Part shown: positions 1 through 6,926 of the stretch, piece after piece | How positions within the stretch are numbered: the stretch's first letter is position 1 | Layout of the letters: every line of letters starts with the position of its first letter | Source of the DNA: Ruminococcaceae bacterium UBA3215 | GTDB lineage: Bacteria > Bacillota > Clostridia > Oscillospirales > Ruminococcaceae | Assembly: GCA_002363155.1 (NCBI GenBank) | Contig: DEWH01000019.1 | Location: 1 to 64,000, forward strand | DNA: 64,000 bases | Direction: 5' to 3' | The notes under the pieces: generated by a model | Database searches by the model: none | Told to the model about the DNA's origin: nothing | Seen by the model: only the letters and a program-made list of their open reading frames with translations | Made by a program: the position numbers and the translations under genes

Positions 1-2
1 TT

Positions 3-455
3 GACCTTCATCGCGGCTGTGAGAAAAATGACATCAGAATCATGCGCTGCGAGATCTGTGGGAAGATGTTTGCAAGCTCCAACGGCAAGGTCAAGTATTG
101 CTCGCAGGAGTGCAGTAAGGACGCTCGCGTTGAGAATATCCAAAAGGCGCGGCTGAACGTGGAGAGCGATCCGCTCAAACGTGAGACGGAACGCTCTATC
201 AGCAATATGAAGAACAACGACAAGAAAGTCAAGGACGCTCTCGGAGCCGAAGACCCGCGCTACATCGAGTTTCACGGCATTTTCGCCGAGTACAAGGAAG
301 AGATACGCGACAAGCGTGACCGGCTGATACGAGATGTCGGCAAGGATAAGATCGACCTGAGCGACGCGGAAGAAGCGCTCTGCGCATTCACACGGGAGCG
401 CGAGAAGAAGCTGGCGAAGAAGGCGAGCGTTTTGCTCTATGCTGCAAAGACGTGA
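3..455 (+). CDS. Cys-rich mobile-element protein, 3' part only
   Basis: The reading frame is open from the first bases of the window, so the gene starts upstream and only its C-terminal 150 residues are seen. An ATG at 42 is in frame but is probably internal. The visible part has a zinc-ribbon-like pattern (CEICGKMF, then KYCSQEC), followed by a highly charged, Lys/Glu/Arg-rich helical tail. I do not recognise the family. Cys-pair N-terminal parts with charged tails are frequent in small proteins of integrative elements, and the DNA that follows (hairpins, TGTCAC repeats) looks like mobile-element non-coding DNA, which is why I infer a mobile origin. The function is unknown; nucleic-acid binding is possible but unproven. 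Confidence 0.6.
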   Translation, partial: DLHRGCEKNDIRIMRCEICGKMFASSNGKVKYCSQECSKDARVENIQKARLNVESDPLKRETERSISNMKNNDKKVKDALGAEDPRYIEFHGIFAEYKEEIRDKRDRLIRDVGKDKIDLSDAEEALCAFTREREKKLAKKASVLLYAAKT

Positions 456-649
456 CGGGGGGGTGGCAGATTACCACCCCTGCTGCGTCCGGCGGTAGCC
501 GGTTGTTTGTCACGATCACGGGAACGATAACCGATTTTAAGGTTGATGTGACACGTGACAGCGTGACAGATGTGACGGCTCCTGCCGTCCGTTCTTATGC
601 AGCGGTAGTCGCTTCTTCTGCCGCCCAAGTTATTAATGGCGTGCATTCT

Positions 650-715
650 GAAGCTCTCTTTTGTTGCCGCGTCCTTGCGGCGTTTTGGAGAGCTTCTTTA
701 TGGCTTCCTGCCATA
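650..715 (+). other. Nested double hairpin element, copy 1
   Basis: An outer 9-bp stem (GAAGCTCTC at 650-658 with GAGAGCTTC at 688-696) encloses an inner stem (GCCGC 666-670 with GCGGC 677-681). A second hairpin follows at once (TATGGC 699-704 with GCCATA 710-715). The same layout with different stem bases recurs at 6521-6585 and, inverted, at 27483-27548. Bases shared outside the stems are CTTTTRTG before the inner stem and TTTGG after it. It may act as structured RNA or as folded single-stranded DNA (transfer origin or single-strand origin); the sequence alone does not decide. Confidence 0.7.
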
Positions 716-738
716 GGGAGTCCAGAGGGAACGGCTGG

Positions 739-808
739 CGCAAAGGACTTTTGATAGGAGCTCGCGAACTGTCAAAAGTACCTTTGCGTTACTTTCGCAG
801 AAAGTAAC
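739..808 (+). other. Two further hairpins after nested hairpin copy 1
   Basis: GCAAAGG near 739 pairs with CCTTTGC near 781, enclosing an ACTTTTGA/TCAAAAGT stem. A perfect 9-bp hairpin (GTTACTTTC, loop GCA, GAAAGTAAC) follows at about 788-808. No T-run follows either, so they are not obvious terminators. They extend the structured block that starts at 650. Confidence 0.55.
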
Positions 809-1112
809 AAAGGCTGGGCTTGTTCCAGACTGAAAAAAGATAGCTTGACTTTATTCAGCGGAGTTAGCGGTCTGTTATGGCTGCCGGCTTCGCTGTTGGT
901 CTGTCACACCTGTCACGCTGTCACGTGTCACGTCTGTATGTTTTTTGGCAGTTAACACTTGTCACGGCTGTCACACTGATGCCACAGGCGAGCGTGACAG
1001 CGGAAAGCCTTTTACAGAGTGGGATTGATAACTGCTGTCACGTTTGTCACGCTGTCACGCATTACCAATTCTGTCATTGGGCTTATTGCTGCTTGTACCT
1101 ACATCTGAAATA

Positions 1113-1250
1113 GGCGAATCCGGGTCGAAAATCGGGGATTTTTCGCGCTGTGCGCCGTTCAAAACAAGCGGGTAATGTATTACCCTACCCACATATCAAA
1201 AGCGGCTCAGAGCGCTTTTTTCGTTCGGTCTGCACCGAGGGGTGAAGGAG
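1113..1250 (+). repeat. Dispersed 130-bp repeat, copy A
   Basis: This copy holds GAATCCGGGTCG, then the palindrome GGGTAAT-gt-ATTACCC (1170-1185), then a hairpin AAAAGCG...CGCTTTTTT (1198-1220) that would act as an intrinsic terminator on the plus strand. A close second copy lies at 9019-9143 in the same orientation and a shorter diverged one at 38010-38083. The palindrome and hairpin are kept in copy B with matching changes. It looks like a small non-autonomous repeat family (MITE- or REP-like); no coding capacity is evident. Confidence 0.65.
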
Positions 1251-1412
1251 GGCGTTCACGCTATGGACACCCTCGTATGGGGGTAAAGGTTCGCTGCTTT
1301 ATAAATTACTTTTGCTTTCCTTTTATGCAACAGTATTATCAAGCCTGTTTCTGCTTGGCTTTCCGGCAAAACATATATTCACCTTGATTTTTTAAACTTT
1401 TTATAAAAACTA

Positions 1413-1472
1413 TTGACAAATATATTCCTATATGGTATAATATTGATACGAATTAAAATGCAGTTGTACTGC
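1413..1472 (+). promoter_or_regulatory. Promoter and likely MarR operator of the rSAM cassette
   Basis: TTGACA at 1413-1418 and TATAAT at 1436-1441 are separated by exactly 17 bases. An inverted repeat GCAGT-tgt-ACTGC at 1460-1472 lies just downstream, where a repressor would block transcription. The cassette encodes its own MarR-type protein, so autoregulation at this site is a fair inference. Confidence 0.75.
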
Positions 1473-1488
1473 GAAAGGAAGTATTATT

Positions 1489-1992
1489 ATGAAAAAGATA
1501 ACAATTGCAAATGCTCCGGTTTACACTTCACCCAATTCTATGACCTTGATTTGTACGGAAAAGCCTGACGGAACAACTAATCTCGCCACTCTCGCGTTCT
1601 GGACTTACGCTTCGACAAATCCGGGCAAAATAATGTTTGCGCTGAATAAGGGCGCGTATAGCCTCAATCTCCTCGCCGAGAAAAAAGAGCTTATTCTTGC
1701 GATACCCGGCACTGAAATTGCGGGAGCACTTATCGGCTGCGGAACCTGCTCCGGTAAGGATACTGACAAAATTGCCAAATGCGGGCTTACAATGCAGGAT
1801 GTTGAAGGTACTTCAATAAAAGCGCCCATACCTTGCAGGCTGCTCATACACGCAATTGTTGCTCAGACATTTGATGCAGACGACCATATAGTGCATCTTT
1901 GTGATGTCAAAGGTGTGTTTGCTGACGAGACCGTTGACGCGGTTTACGGTTGGAACGGCTACGCGGAGTTTGCAGCTGCACAGAAAAAGTAA
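1489..1992 (+). CDS. Flavin reductase-like protein (FMN-binding split barrel)
   Basis: The product is 167 residues, a normal size for the flavin reductase-like split-barrel family, which binds FMN as a dimer and reduces it or carries it as cofactor. Visible features are the early strand with NSMTLICTEKPDG-TTNLA and the later LIGCGTCSGKDTDK and HIVHLCDV segments. The start has a GAAAGGAAG ribosome site. It is the first gene of a four-gene cassette with a MarR regulator and two radical SAM-like proteins. I recall this set being annotated as the radical SAM mobile pair system, found on mobile elements of Firmicutes. The physiological substrate is not known. Confidence 0.8.
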   Translation: MKKITIANAPVYTSPNSMTLICTEKPDGTTNLATLAFWTYASTNPGKIMFALNKGAYSLNLLAEKKELILAIPGTEIAGALIGCGTCSGKDTDKIAKCGLTMQDVEGTSIKAPIPCRLLIHAIVAQTFDADDHIVHLCDVKGVFADETVDAVYGWNGYAEFAAAQKK

Positions 1993-2033
1993 AGGAGGAA
2001 AAGGCAGTCGTTCCCGCGGCTGCCTTGATCATT

Positions 2034-2468
2034 ATGAAAGAACAAGGTGGTTTTCTTATTTCACAGATAAAGCAGATCGGCGGCAGAATATTTGAACAGA
2101 TACTTGCCAAAAAGAACATTGACGCTTTCAATGGCGCGCAAGGGCGTATTCTTTATGTATTGTGGCAGGGTGACGGTATCCCGATAAATGAAATATCGCA
2201 TCAGACCGGTCTTGCAGTCACATCTCTCACGAGCATGATCGACAGAATGGAAGCTGCGGGACTTATCTATCGTGACCGCGGCGACAGCGACCGCAGAAAG
2301 ATATTGATATACCTTACAGATAACGCCAAAACACTTGAAAAAGATTATGATCAGGTGACAAAGGAAATAAGCGACATATACTATAAGGATTTCACAAAAG
2401 ACGAAGTAAAGCAGTTTGAGAGTTATCTGCATCGCATCCTTAAAAATCTGGAGGAATATGAAAAATGA
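2034..2468 (+). CDS. MarR family regulator of the rSAM mobile pair cassette
   Basis: The product is 144 residues from the ATG at 2034, with a winged helix-turn-helix: ...INEISHQTGLAVTSLTSMIDRMEAAGLIYRDRGDSDRRKILIYLT... is the recognition helix plus wing with the family's DxR-R-xxxLT motif. The frame is open upstream to 1950, but that part overlaps the flavin reductase gene and does not look like a MarR N-terminus. An AGGAGG at 1993-1998 is too far from 2034 for a standard site, so the exact start (2025 TTG or 2034 ATG) is uncertain. The 3' end overlaps the next gene by 4 bases. It probably represses the promoter at 1413-1441. Confidence 0.85.
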   Translation: MKEQGGFLISQIKQIGGRIFEQILAKKNIDAFNGAQGRILYVLWQGDGIPINEISHQTGLAVTSLTSMIDRMEAAGLIYRDRGDSDRRKILIYLTDNAKTLEKDYDQVTKEISDIYYKDFTKDEVKQFESYLHRILKNLEEYEK

Positions 2469-3154
2469 GCGTTTGCATAAAGTCTTTGATACAAAACCTT
2501 AATATCGTGATCGGCTGCACAATAGGCTGCGGCTATTGCTATGCGAGAAATAATGTAAAGCGCTTTCATACCATTGACGATTTTGAGAAGCCGGAGTTCT
2601 TTGAAAATAAACTTCGGATAATGGATAAACCCTGTCCGCATAATTTCCTGCTGACGGGTATGAGTGACCTTGCGGGCTGGAGTTCTGAGTGGCAGGAGCA
2701 GGTGTTTGAAATGATAAGCCGGAATCCACAGCATCAGTTTTTGTTTTTAACAAAGCGTCCCGATCTTCTCGATATAAAAACAGACCTTGAAAACGCTTGG
2801 TTCGGTGTCACTGTAACAAGAAAAGAGGAATTGTGGCGTATTGACGCACTTCGGGAAAATGTAAAAGCAAAGCATTATCACGCTACCTTTGAGCCGCTTT
2901 TCAACGATCCGGAGCAGGTCAATCTCAGAGGCATTGACTGGATAGTAGTGGGTACTATGACCGGAGCGTGCTGCAAAAAGATACATACCGAACCGGAATG
3001 GGCAGTTTCTTTGACTGAGCAGGCTCATTCTCTCAGCATACCCGTCTTTATGAAGGAAGATCTTTCGCCGATAATGGGCGATATGAATATGGTGCAGGAA
3101 TTACCCGAAGCTTTCGGCAGGGTACTGGAGGAACAGAGAAAATGGCACAAATAA
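2465..3154 (+). CDS. Radical SAM mobile pair protein A (DUF5131-like)
   Basis: This 229-residue protein has an N-terminal cysteine motif CTIGCGYCYA (CX3CX2C) expected to bind a [4Fe-4S] cluster and S-adenosylmethionine. It is followed by TIM-barrel-like strands (NFLLTGMSDLAGWS, HQFLFLTKRPDLL, WFGVTVTRKEELWRI, HATFEPLF, WIVVGTMTG) that match the Gp37/Gp68 or DUF5131 family. Its ATGA overlap with the MarR gene and 13-base overlap with the next gene show tight co-translation. It is always paired with protein B in this cassette type. The radical reaction is unknown. Confidence 0.8.
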   Translation: MSVCIKSLIQNLNIVIGCTIGCGYCYARNNVKRFHTIDDFEKPEFFENKLRIMDKPCPHNFLLTGMSDLAGWSSEWQEQVFEMISRNPQHQFLFLTKRPDLLDIKTDLENAWFGVTVTRKEELWRIDALRENVKAKHYHATFEPLFNDPEQVNLRGIDWIVVGTMTGACCKKIHTEPEWAVSLTEQAHSLSIPVFMKEDLSPIMGDMNMVQELPEAFGRVLEEQRKWHK

Positions 3155-4053
3155 CATCAGATAACATTATCATAGGAGACAGTGAGACAAAAAACATAAT
3201 GACGAAATCAAACCTGCCTGTAGGCGGCTATTCGGTAAATCCGTATGTGGGCTGCACGCACGCCTGCAAGTATTGCTATGCCTCGTTTATGAAGCGTTTT
3301 ACCGGACATACAGAAGAATGGGGAACCTTTCTCGATGTGAAGCATTGGGGGAAGATCAATAATCCGGCGAAGTATGCAGGTCAGCGTGTTGTTATCGGTT
3401 CCGTGACAGACGGTTACATTCCGCAGGAGGAACAATTTCGAAATACACGGAAGTTGTTGGAACAGCTCAATGGTAGCGGTGCGGATATACTTATCTGTAC
3501 AAAATCCGACCTTGTTGTAAGGGATATTGACTTGCTCAAAGAACTCGGACAAGTCACAGTCTCGTGGTCAATAAACACCCTTGACGAACAGTTCAGAAGC
3601 GATATGGACAATGCTGTCAGTATCGAACGGCGAATAGCTGCTATGAAAAAGGTCTATGATGCAGGTATCAGAACGGTATGCTTTGTATCGCCGGTGTTCC
3701 CCGGTATCACTGACTTTGAGAAGATCTTTGAGCGCGTAAGAGAACAATGTGACCTGTTCTGGCTTGAAAATCTTAATTTGCGCGGTGGATTCAAGAAAAC
3801 GATCATAGACTATATCGCTGAAAAACGCCCCGAGCTGATACCACTTTATGAGCGGATCTACAATAAGCACGACCGCAGTTATTTTGAGGAGCTGGAGAAA
3901 AAGGCTGAACAAATGGCTGAAAAGTATGATTGTCAGTTTGTGGATAACGAAATGCCGTATGGCAGAGTTCCAAAAGGTCACCCGGTAATTGTTGATTACT
4001 TTTATCACGAGGAAATACGCGGATCTGATAATACTGGCAAGCGTAACAAGTAA
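3142..4053 (+). CDS. Radical SAM mobile pair protein B
   Basis: A 303-residue radical SAM protein related to the SplB/DUF-type spore-lyase-like branch. The cluster motif is CTHACKYCYA (CX3CX2C) near residue 38, after an NPYVGC segment. Barrel strands follow (VVIGSVTDGYIPQEE, ILICTKSDLVVRDIDLL, TVSWSINTLDE). C-terminal residues 230-303 are charged. It shares the operon and the motif spacing with protein A, so the two may form a heteromeric enzyme. It is the last gene of the cassette. Function beyond radical SAM chemistry is unknown. Confidence 0.8.
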   Translation: MAQITSDNIIIGDSETKNIMTKSNLPVGGYSVNPYVGCTHACKYCYASFMKRFTGHTEEWGTFLDVKHWGKINNPAKYAGQRVVIGSVTDGYIPQEEQFRNTRKLLEQLNGSGADILICTKSDLVVRDIDLLKELGQVTVSWSINTLDEQFRSDMDNAVSIERRIAAMKKVYDAGIRTVCFVSPVFPGITDFEKIFERVREQCDLFWLENLNLRGGFKKTIIDYIAEKRPELIPLYERIYNKHDRSYFEELEKKAEQMAEKYDCQFVDNEMPYGRVPKGHPVIVDYFYHEEIRGSDNTGKRNK

Positions 4054-4075
4054 GCTCGAAAATACATTTATAGAA

Positions 4076-4108
4076 AATTCCCCTCAACTTGCGTCAAGGG
4101 GATTGGGT
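4076..4108 (+). terminator. Weak hairpin after the rSAM cassette
   Basis: TCCCCTCAA...and...AAGGGGATT form an imperfect stem just downstream of the last cassette gene, but no clean T-run follows. It is the only candidate terminator before the convergent DUF6809 gene. Confidence 0.4.
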
Positions 4109-4118
4109 TGAATTGAAT

Positions 4119-4388
4119 TTACTCGATAGGCTGTGACAGTTCCGCCGCGATCAGAGCACCGAGCCTGAATCCGCGCTCGAAGTCAGCTTCGCACTCTAAC
4201 TGTGCTTCGATGTGGAGTACATCGGTATATGTGTCCAGCAGCTCCTTGCAGTCGGGGAACTGTTCAAGCAGCTTGTTCTCGGTGGAGCATATCAGCTCGC
4301 GGTTCTCAATGTATCGCTTGGTAGCGGGTGCAGGCTTTTCGGCGGGGTTGATCTCACCGTAGTAGAGCTTGTTAAGTATGTTGTTCAT
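4119..4388 (-). CDS. DUF6809 family small protein, copy 1
   Basis: The 89-residue acidic protein has the pattern MNNILNKLYYGEINPAEKP, CSTENKLLEQFPDCKELLDTY and ECEADFERGFRLGALI. It is a close paralogue of the protein at 16203-16469. Both copies sit next to the same att-like stretch and a tyrosine integrase gene, so the gene travels with this integration module. It has no signal peptide or catalytic motif that I can see. A role as a small helical partner of the integrase or of element regulation is only a guess. Confidence 0.75.
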   Translation of the reverse strand: MNNILNKLYYGEINPAEKPAPATKRYIENRELICSTENKLLEQFPDCKELLDTYTDVLHIEAQLECEADFERGFRLGALIAAELSQPIE

Positions 4389-4438
4389 CTGTTAATCCTC
4401 CAAAATATTATGTTGATTGTATAACAGATGTGCGCCTA

Positions 4439-4697
4439 ATTTGGGTCGTTATTTGGTCGTTATTTTTACAAAAGTATGCTTCAAGTGACCGCAAGATGCT
4501 AAATGTACGGTGCTGTGAAACCGCATTATAAGCGACTTTCCTTGAATTTGCCAAAAGACGCAAAAAGCTCAAAGGTCAATTCAAGTCCAGTAACAGGAGC
4601 CACTTGGATTTTCCCGTGAAGCCGCATAAATAGCGGCTTCACGGGGATTTTTGTTTGTCCTTTTCAGAGCGCTGGGTCGTTGTTTGGTCGTTATTCC
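4439..4697. other. Putative attachment-site region next to integrase 1
   Basis: Two tandem pairs of TTTGGTCGTTATT-like repeats (4439-4463 and 4672-4697) flank about 210 bases that are strongly conserved beside integrase 2 at 16539-16790. The most constant part is the block ending in TTCAAGTCCAGTAACAGGAG at 4579-4600. Repeated arm-type sites around a constant core are the usual form of a tyrosine-integrase attachment region. Which bases form the crossover core cannot be told without the empty site. Confidence 0.5.
4613..4650 (+). terminator. Strong intrinsic terminator-like hairpin
   Basis: CCCGTGAAGCCGC (4613-4625) pairs perfectly with GCGGCTTCACGGG (4633-4645) across a 7-base loop, followed by GATTTTTG on the plus strand. 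No plus-strand gene ends nearby, so it may insulate the element from readthrough. On the minus strand it lies downstream of the integrase but lacks a T-run. Confidence 0.65.
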
Positions 4698-4706
4698 GAC
4701 ATTTTT

Positions 4707-5927
4707 TTAAGATGCTGCCGCGACTTTTTCACTCGTTTTCTTACGATTGAGCGGAATTGCGTTTGCCACAGCCTGCATTGCTACTGCCTGAGCGGACTGG
4801 AATGCATGGCTGTACACCTGCAAAGTTGTCACCGGAGTGGAATGCCCTAAACAGCTCTGAACAGTCTTGACATCTATGCCCGCATTGATGAGCAGGCTTG
4901 CGTTCAAGTGCCGCATCGAGTGGTTAGACACATAGCGCATACCCGTTCTTTCGCAGAACTTGACGAAGTAATCTCTCGGTGCCGATCTGCGGAGCGTTTC
5001 ACCATTCCATTTGGTAAATATGCGGTCGGTTTCCGTCCAAAGGTCGCCCGCCTGTTCGCGCTGTTTGTTCTGTAAGGATTTCCATTCGCTGAGAATATCG
5101 ATGACCTCCTGCGGAACCTTCAGGCTGCGGACGCTCTGTGCGGTTTTCGGAGTTTCGGTGTAATTGCCGCCCTTATTCTTGTTGAACAGGCACGTTCTGC
5201 ACACCGAGATAACATTCGCATCAAAGTTTACGTCTTTCCATTCCAGTCCGAGAAGCTCACCGAGTCTGAATCCCGTGTAGATAGCGAGGGTAAAGAAGCA
5301 GACGAAGATGAAATTGCTTTCGTCCTCCTGTTCAAAAAGGTCGAATAACTTCTGCGTTTCCTCAATGGAATAAAACTCCTTTTCGGGAGTGATGACCTTC
5401 GGAATTGTGACATTTTTACAAGGGTTTTCCTTGATGATGTTCATCTTGACTGCATAGGTGCAGACCGTTGATATAAAAGACTTGTACAACTTTATCGTTT
5501 TGGTTGAGAGCTTTCCGTCATTCTTTTCCTGTGTGTCGTGGCGCTTGCATTCGCATAAGCTGACGATGAATTTCTGAACATCTCTTGCGGTAAGCTTGTC
5601 CATTCTGATGTGTCCGAGAGCCTTGATAATTCTCGGCTCCATTGAATGGTAGCCGGTGATCGTGTTGGGCTTCAGCCTGATTTCAGCGTACTCCTTGAAC
5701 CAACGGTTCATAAGCTCCTCGAACTTTACAGGCTTAGCAGTAAATCCGTTTGCACATTCTTCCTCGAACAGAACAGCCTGACGTTCAAGCTCTTTCTTTA
5801 TCTGGCGCTCGGTCATTCCGGGTTCCGGTTTCCAAGTGCGTGTGTGCATTATCTGCTTTCCGTGAATATCATAACCGCAAGATACTCTTATGCGATAAGT
5901 GTTGTTTCTTTTCTGTATTGTTGCCAT
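4707..5927 (-). CDS. Tyrosine recombinase / integrase 1
   Basis: From the ATG at 5927 (AGGAGG at 5938-5943, 9-10 bases upstream) the protein has 406 residues, typical for Tn916-like integrases; the frame is open to 5960 but without a ribosome site. The N-terminus (MATIQKRNNTYRIRVS) is an AP2-like arm-binding region, followed by a SAM-like core-binding domain and the catalytic domain. Catalytic residues visible are Arg in TGFRLGELLGLEW, His-x-x-Arg in HSMRHLNASLL, His in CLGHST, and Tyr in LQVYSHAF. It integrates and excises the element together with Xis at 8320-8526. Confidence 0.92.
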   Translation of the reverse strand: MATIQKRNNTYRIRVSCGYDIHGKQIMHTRTWKPEPGMTERQIKKELERQAVLFEEECANGFTAKPVKFEELMNRWFKEYAEIRLKPNTITGYHSMEPRIIKALGHIRMDKLTARDVQKFIVSLCECKRHDTQEKNDGKLSTKTIKLYKSFISTVCTYAVKMNIIKENPCKNVTIPKVITPEKEFYSIEETQKLFDLFEQEDESNFIFVCFFTLAIYTGFRLGELLGLEWKDVNFDANVISVCRTCLFNKNKGGNYTETPKTAQSVRSLKVPQEVIDILSEWKSLQNKQREQAGDLWTETDRIFTKWNGETLRRSAPRDYFVKFCERTGMRYVSNHSMRHLNASLLINAGIDVKTVQSCLGHSTPVTTLQVYSHAFQSAQAVAMQAVANAIPLNRKKTSEKVAAAS

Positions 5928-6073
5928 TGCAATTATTCCTCCTGATAATTCGCAAGGCATTTCCTGTACTTAACATTATACTCACGAATCGGAATGGAGT
6001 CAAGCACTTCCGGAGAAATATTTTTGCCTTGCGATGTGCCGATCTGTGTATGAAAAAATTACCGGATCATTAT

Positions 6074-6403
6074 TCAAGGAAGTTTAGACAGTAGAGTTTT
6101 CAGCAGCTTCCAGATTTCTTCCTGTTCTGTTTTTATCTGACGAAGATCTTCTGCGTAAGCTGTGTCCGTGCTGTTAATTCGTTTAGCGATCTGATTGATG
6201 TTCTGACCTATCGCTTCGATTGCCCTGCATACCACCGGCAACTCAGGAAAGTCCACCTGATAAAGAAAGCCGTCCTGTGAAATTTTCCGCATATATGCAG
6301 CGAGGTTTGTTGTGCCGATAAGCGCCATTCGCTGACGGATAACTTCACGCTCTTGCTCGTTTACTCTGAACTTAATTTGTATCGGGCGTGTAAGTTTTTC
6401 CAT
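6074..6403 (-). CDS. mobC: MobC-like relaxosome accessory protein
   Basis: The 109-residue protein starts MEKLTRPIQIKFRVNEQEREVIRQRMALIG, a ribbon-helix-helix-type DNA-binding N-terminus, and ends with a helical region (EAIGQNINQIAKRINS) typical of MobC. MobC proteins bind near oriT and help the relaxase nick. No relaxase gene is present between this gene and the primase, so the element would have to be mobilised by an outside relaxase, or has lost its own. The nested hairpin at 6521-6585 lies about 120 bases upstream of its start, where an oriT would be expected. Confidence 0.8.
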   Translation of the reverse strand: MEKLTRPIQIKFRVNEQEREVIRQRMALIGTTNLAAYMRKISQDGFLYQVDFPELPVVCRAIEAIGQNINQIAKRINSTDTAYAEDLRQIKTEQEEIWKLLKTLLSKLP

Positions 6404-6473
6404 TCTGTTTTCCTTTCAAAAATTCATCTTTCAGAAATAATTCTTGAACGTATTTTTTCAAACTGAGGGGATT

Positions 6474-6497
6474 GGGGATACCTCCCCAACAAGCTAA
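6474..6497. other. Short hairpin beside nested hairpin copy 2
   Basis: TTGGGG-atacc-type loop-TCCCCAA forms a compact stem directly before copy 2 of the nested hairpin. Its position, just outside the outer stem, resembles the extra hairpins that flank copies 1 and 3. Confidence 0.45.
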
Positions 6498-6520
6498 GTT
6501 TTTCGGAACGGTTGAGTCTC

Positions 6521-6585
6521 GAAGGCTTCTTTTATGCGCGCATCGTGCGCGCTTTTGGAAGCCTTCTTTGCGACCTCGTGTCGCA
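6521..6585 (+). other. Nested double hairpin element, copy 2
   Basis: The outer stem is GAAGGCTTC (6521-6529) with GAAGCCTTC (6558-6566); the inner stem is GCGCGC (6536-6541) with GCGCGC (6547-6552); the second hairpin is TGCGAC (6569-6574) with GTCGCA (6580-6585). Compared with copy 1 both the outer stem and the second hairpin have changed on both sides so that pairing is kept. It lies between mobC and the iteron-like array, which fits a transfer or single-strand replication origin as well as an RNA. Confidence 0.75.
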
Positions 6586-6737
6586 GCAAAAGTTTCTGAA
6601 AACGCTGATTATGGTACCATAATCATATGCTTGCTATTCTTGTATTCGATCATTTTCCCAAAATCAGCTTTTTCAGATTTTTCATCATCTTGTTCATCGA
6701 AGAAGTCTGATTTTTTTCAAATAAATCTCCGACTTGA

Positions 6738-6912
6738 ATTTCGGTGTCTTTGCCGTCTCTCGTTCCCTCAAACACGCTCTATTATCGGTTTCATTCAGCT
6801 TTTCTCGGTGTCTTTTATGATGTCTCGGAGATGTCTTTGAGACGTCTTTCAGTGTCTCCTCACGTTGGCTTAACTGTGGGATTTGAGACACCAAAGACAT
6901 CAAAGACACCGA
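6738..6912. repeat. GGTGTCTTT/ATGTCT iteron-like array near primase
   Basis: About ten copies of an octamer close to (G/A)(G/A)TGTCT(T/C), on both strands, are packed in 175 bases: for example GGTGTCTTTTATGATGTCT near 6806 and GACACCAAAGACATCAAAG near 6886. The array lies directly 3' of the primase/helicase gene. Such arrays are commonly bound by replication initiators; I infer that this is the replication origin of the integrated element. Confidence 0.65.
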
Positions 6913-6926
6913 TTTTTTACTTGCTG

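Larger units (their letters stand above)
546..1065. repeat. TGTCAC/GTGACA iteron-like repeat cluster
   Basis: The hexamer TGTCAC or its complement occurs about a dozen times in two groups, near 546-576 and 901-1060, often spaced 8-10 bases apart (for example TGTCACGCTGTCACGTGTCAC). No convincing gene covers the stretch 456-1488. Repeats of this kind are typical binding sites for a replication or partition protein. A second, different cluster (GGTGTCTTT) lies beside the primase gene at 6738-6912, so a replication-origin role is inferred from analogy. The ORFs that cross the cluster show low-complexity CHVCHAVT-type peptides and are probably not translated. Confidence 0.6.

Noticed and set aside
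547..1065. CRISPR array
   Set aside because: The TGTCAC units are too short and irregular, spacers are 2-10 bases, and no cas gene is in the window.
452..1387. Small ORFs in the hairpin and TGTCAC region
   Set aside because: No ribosome sites; the predicted peptides simply translate repeats and stems.
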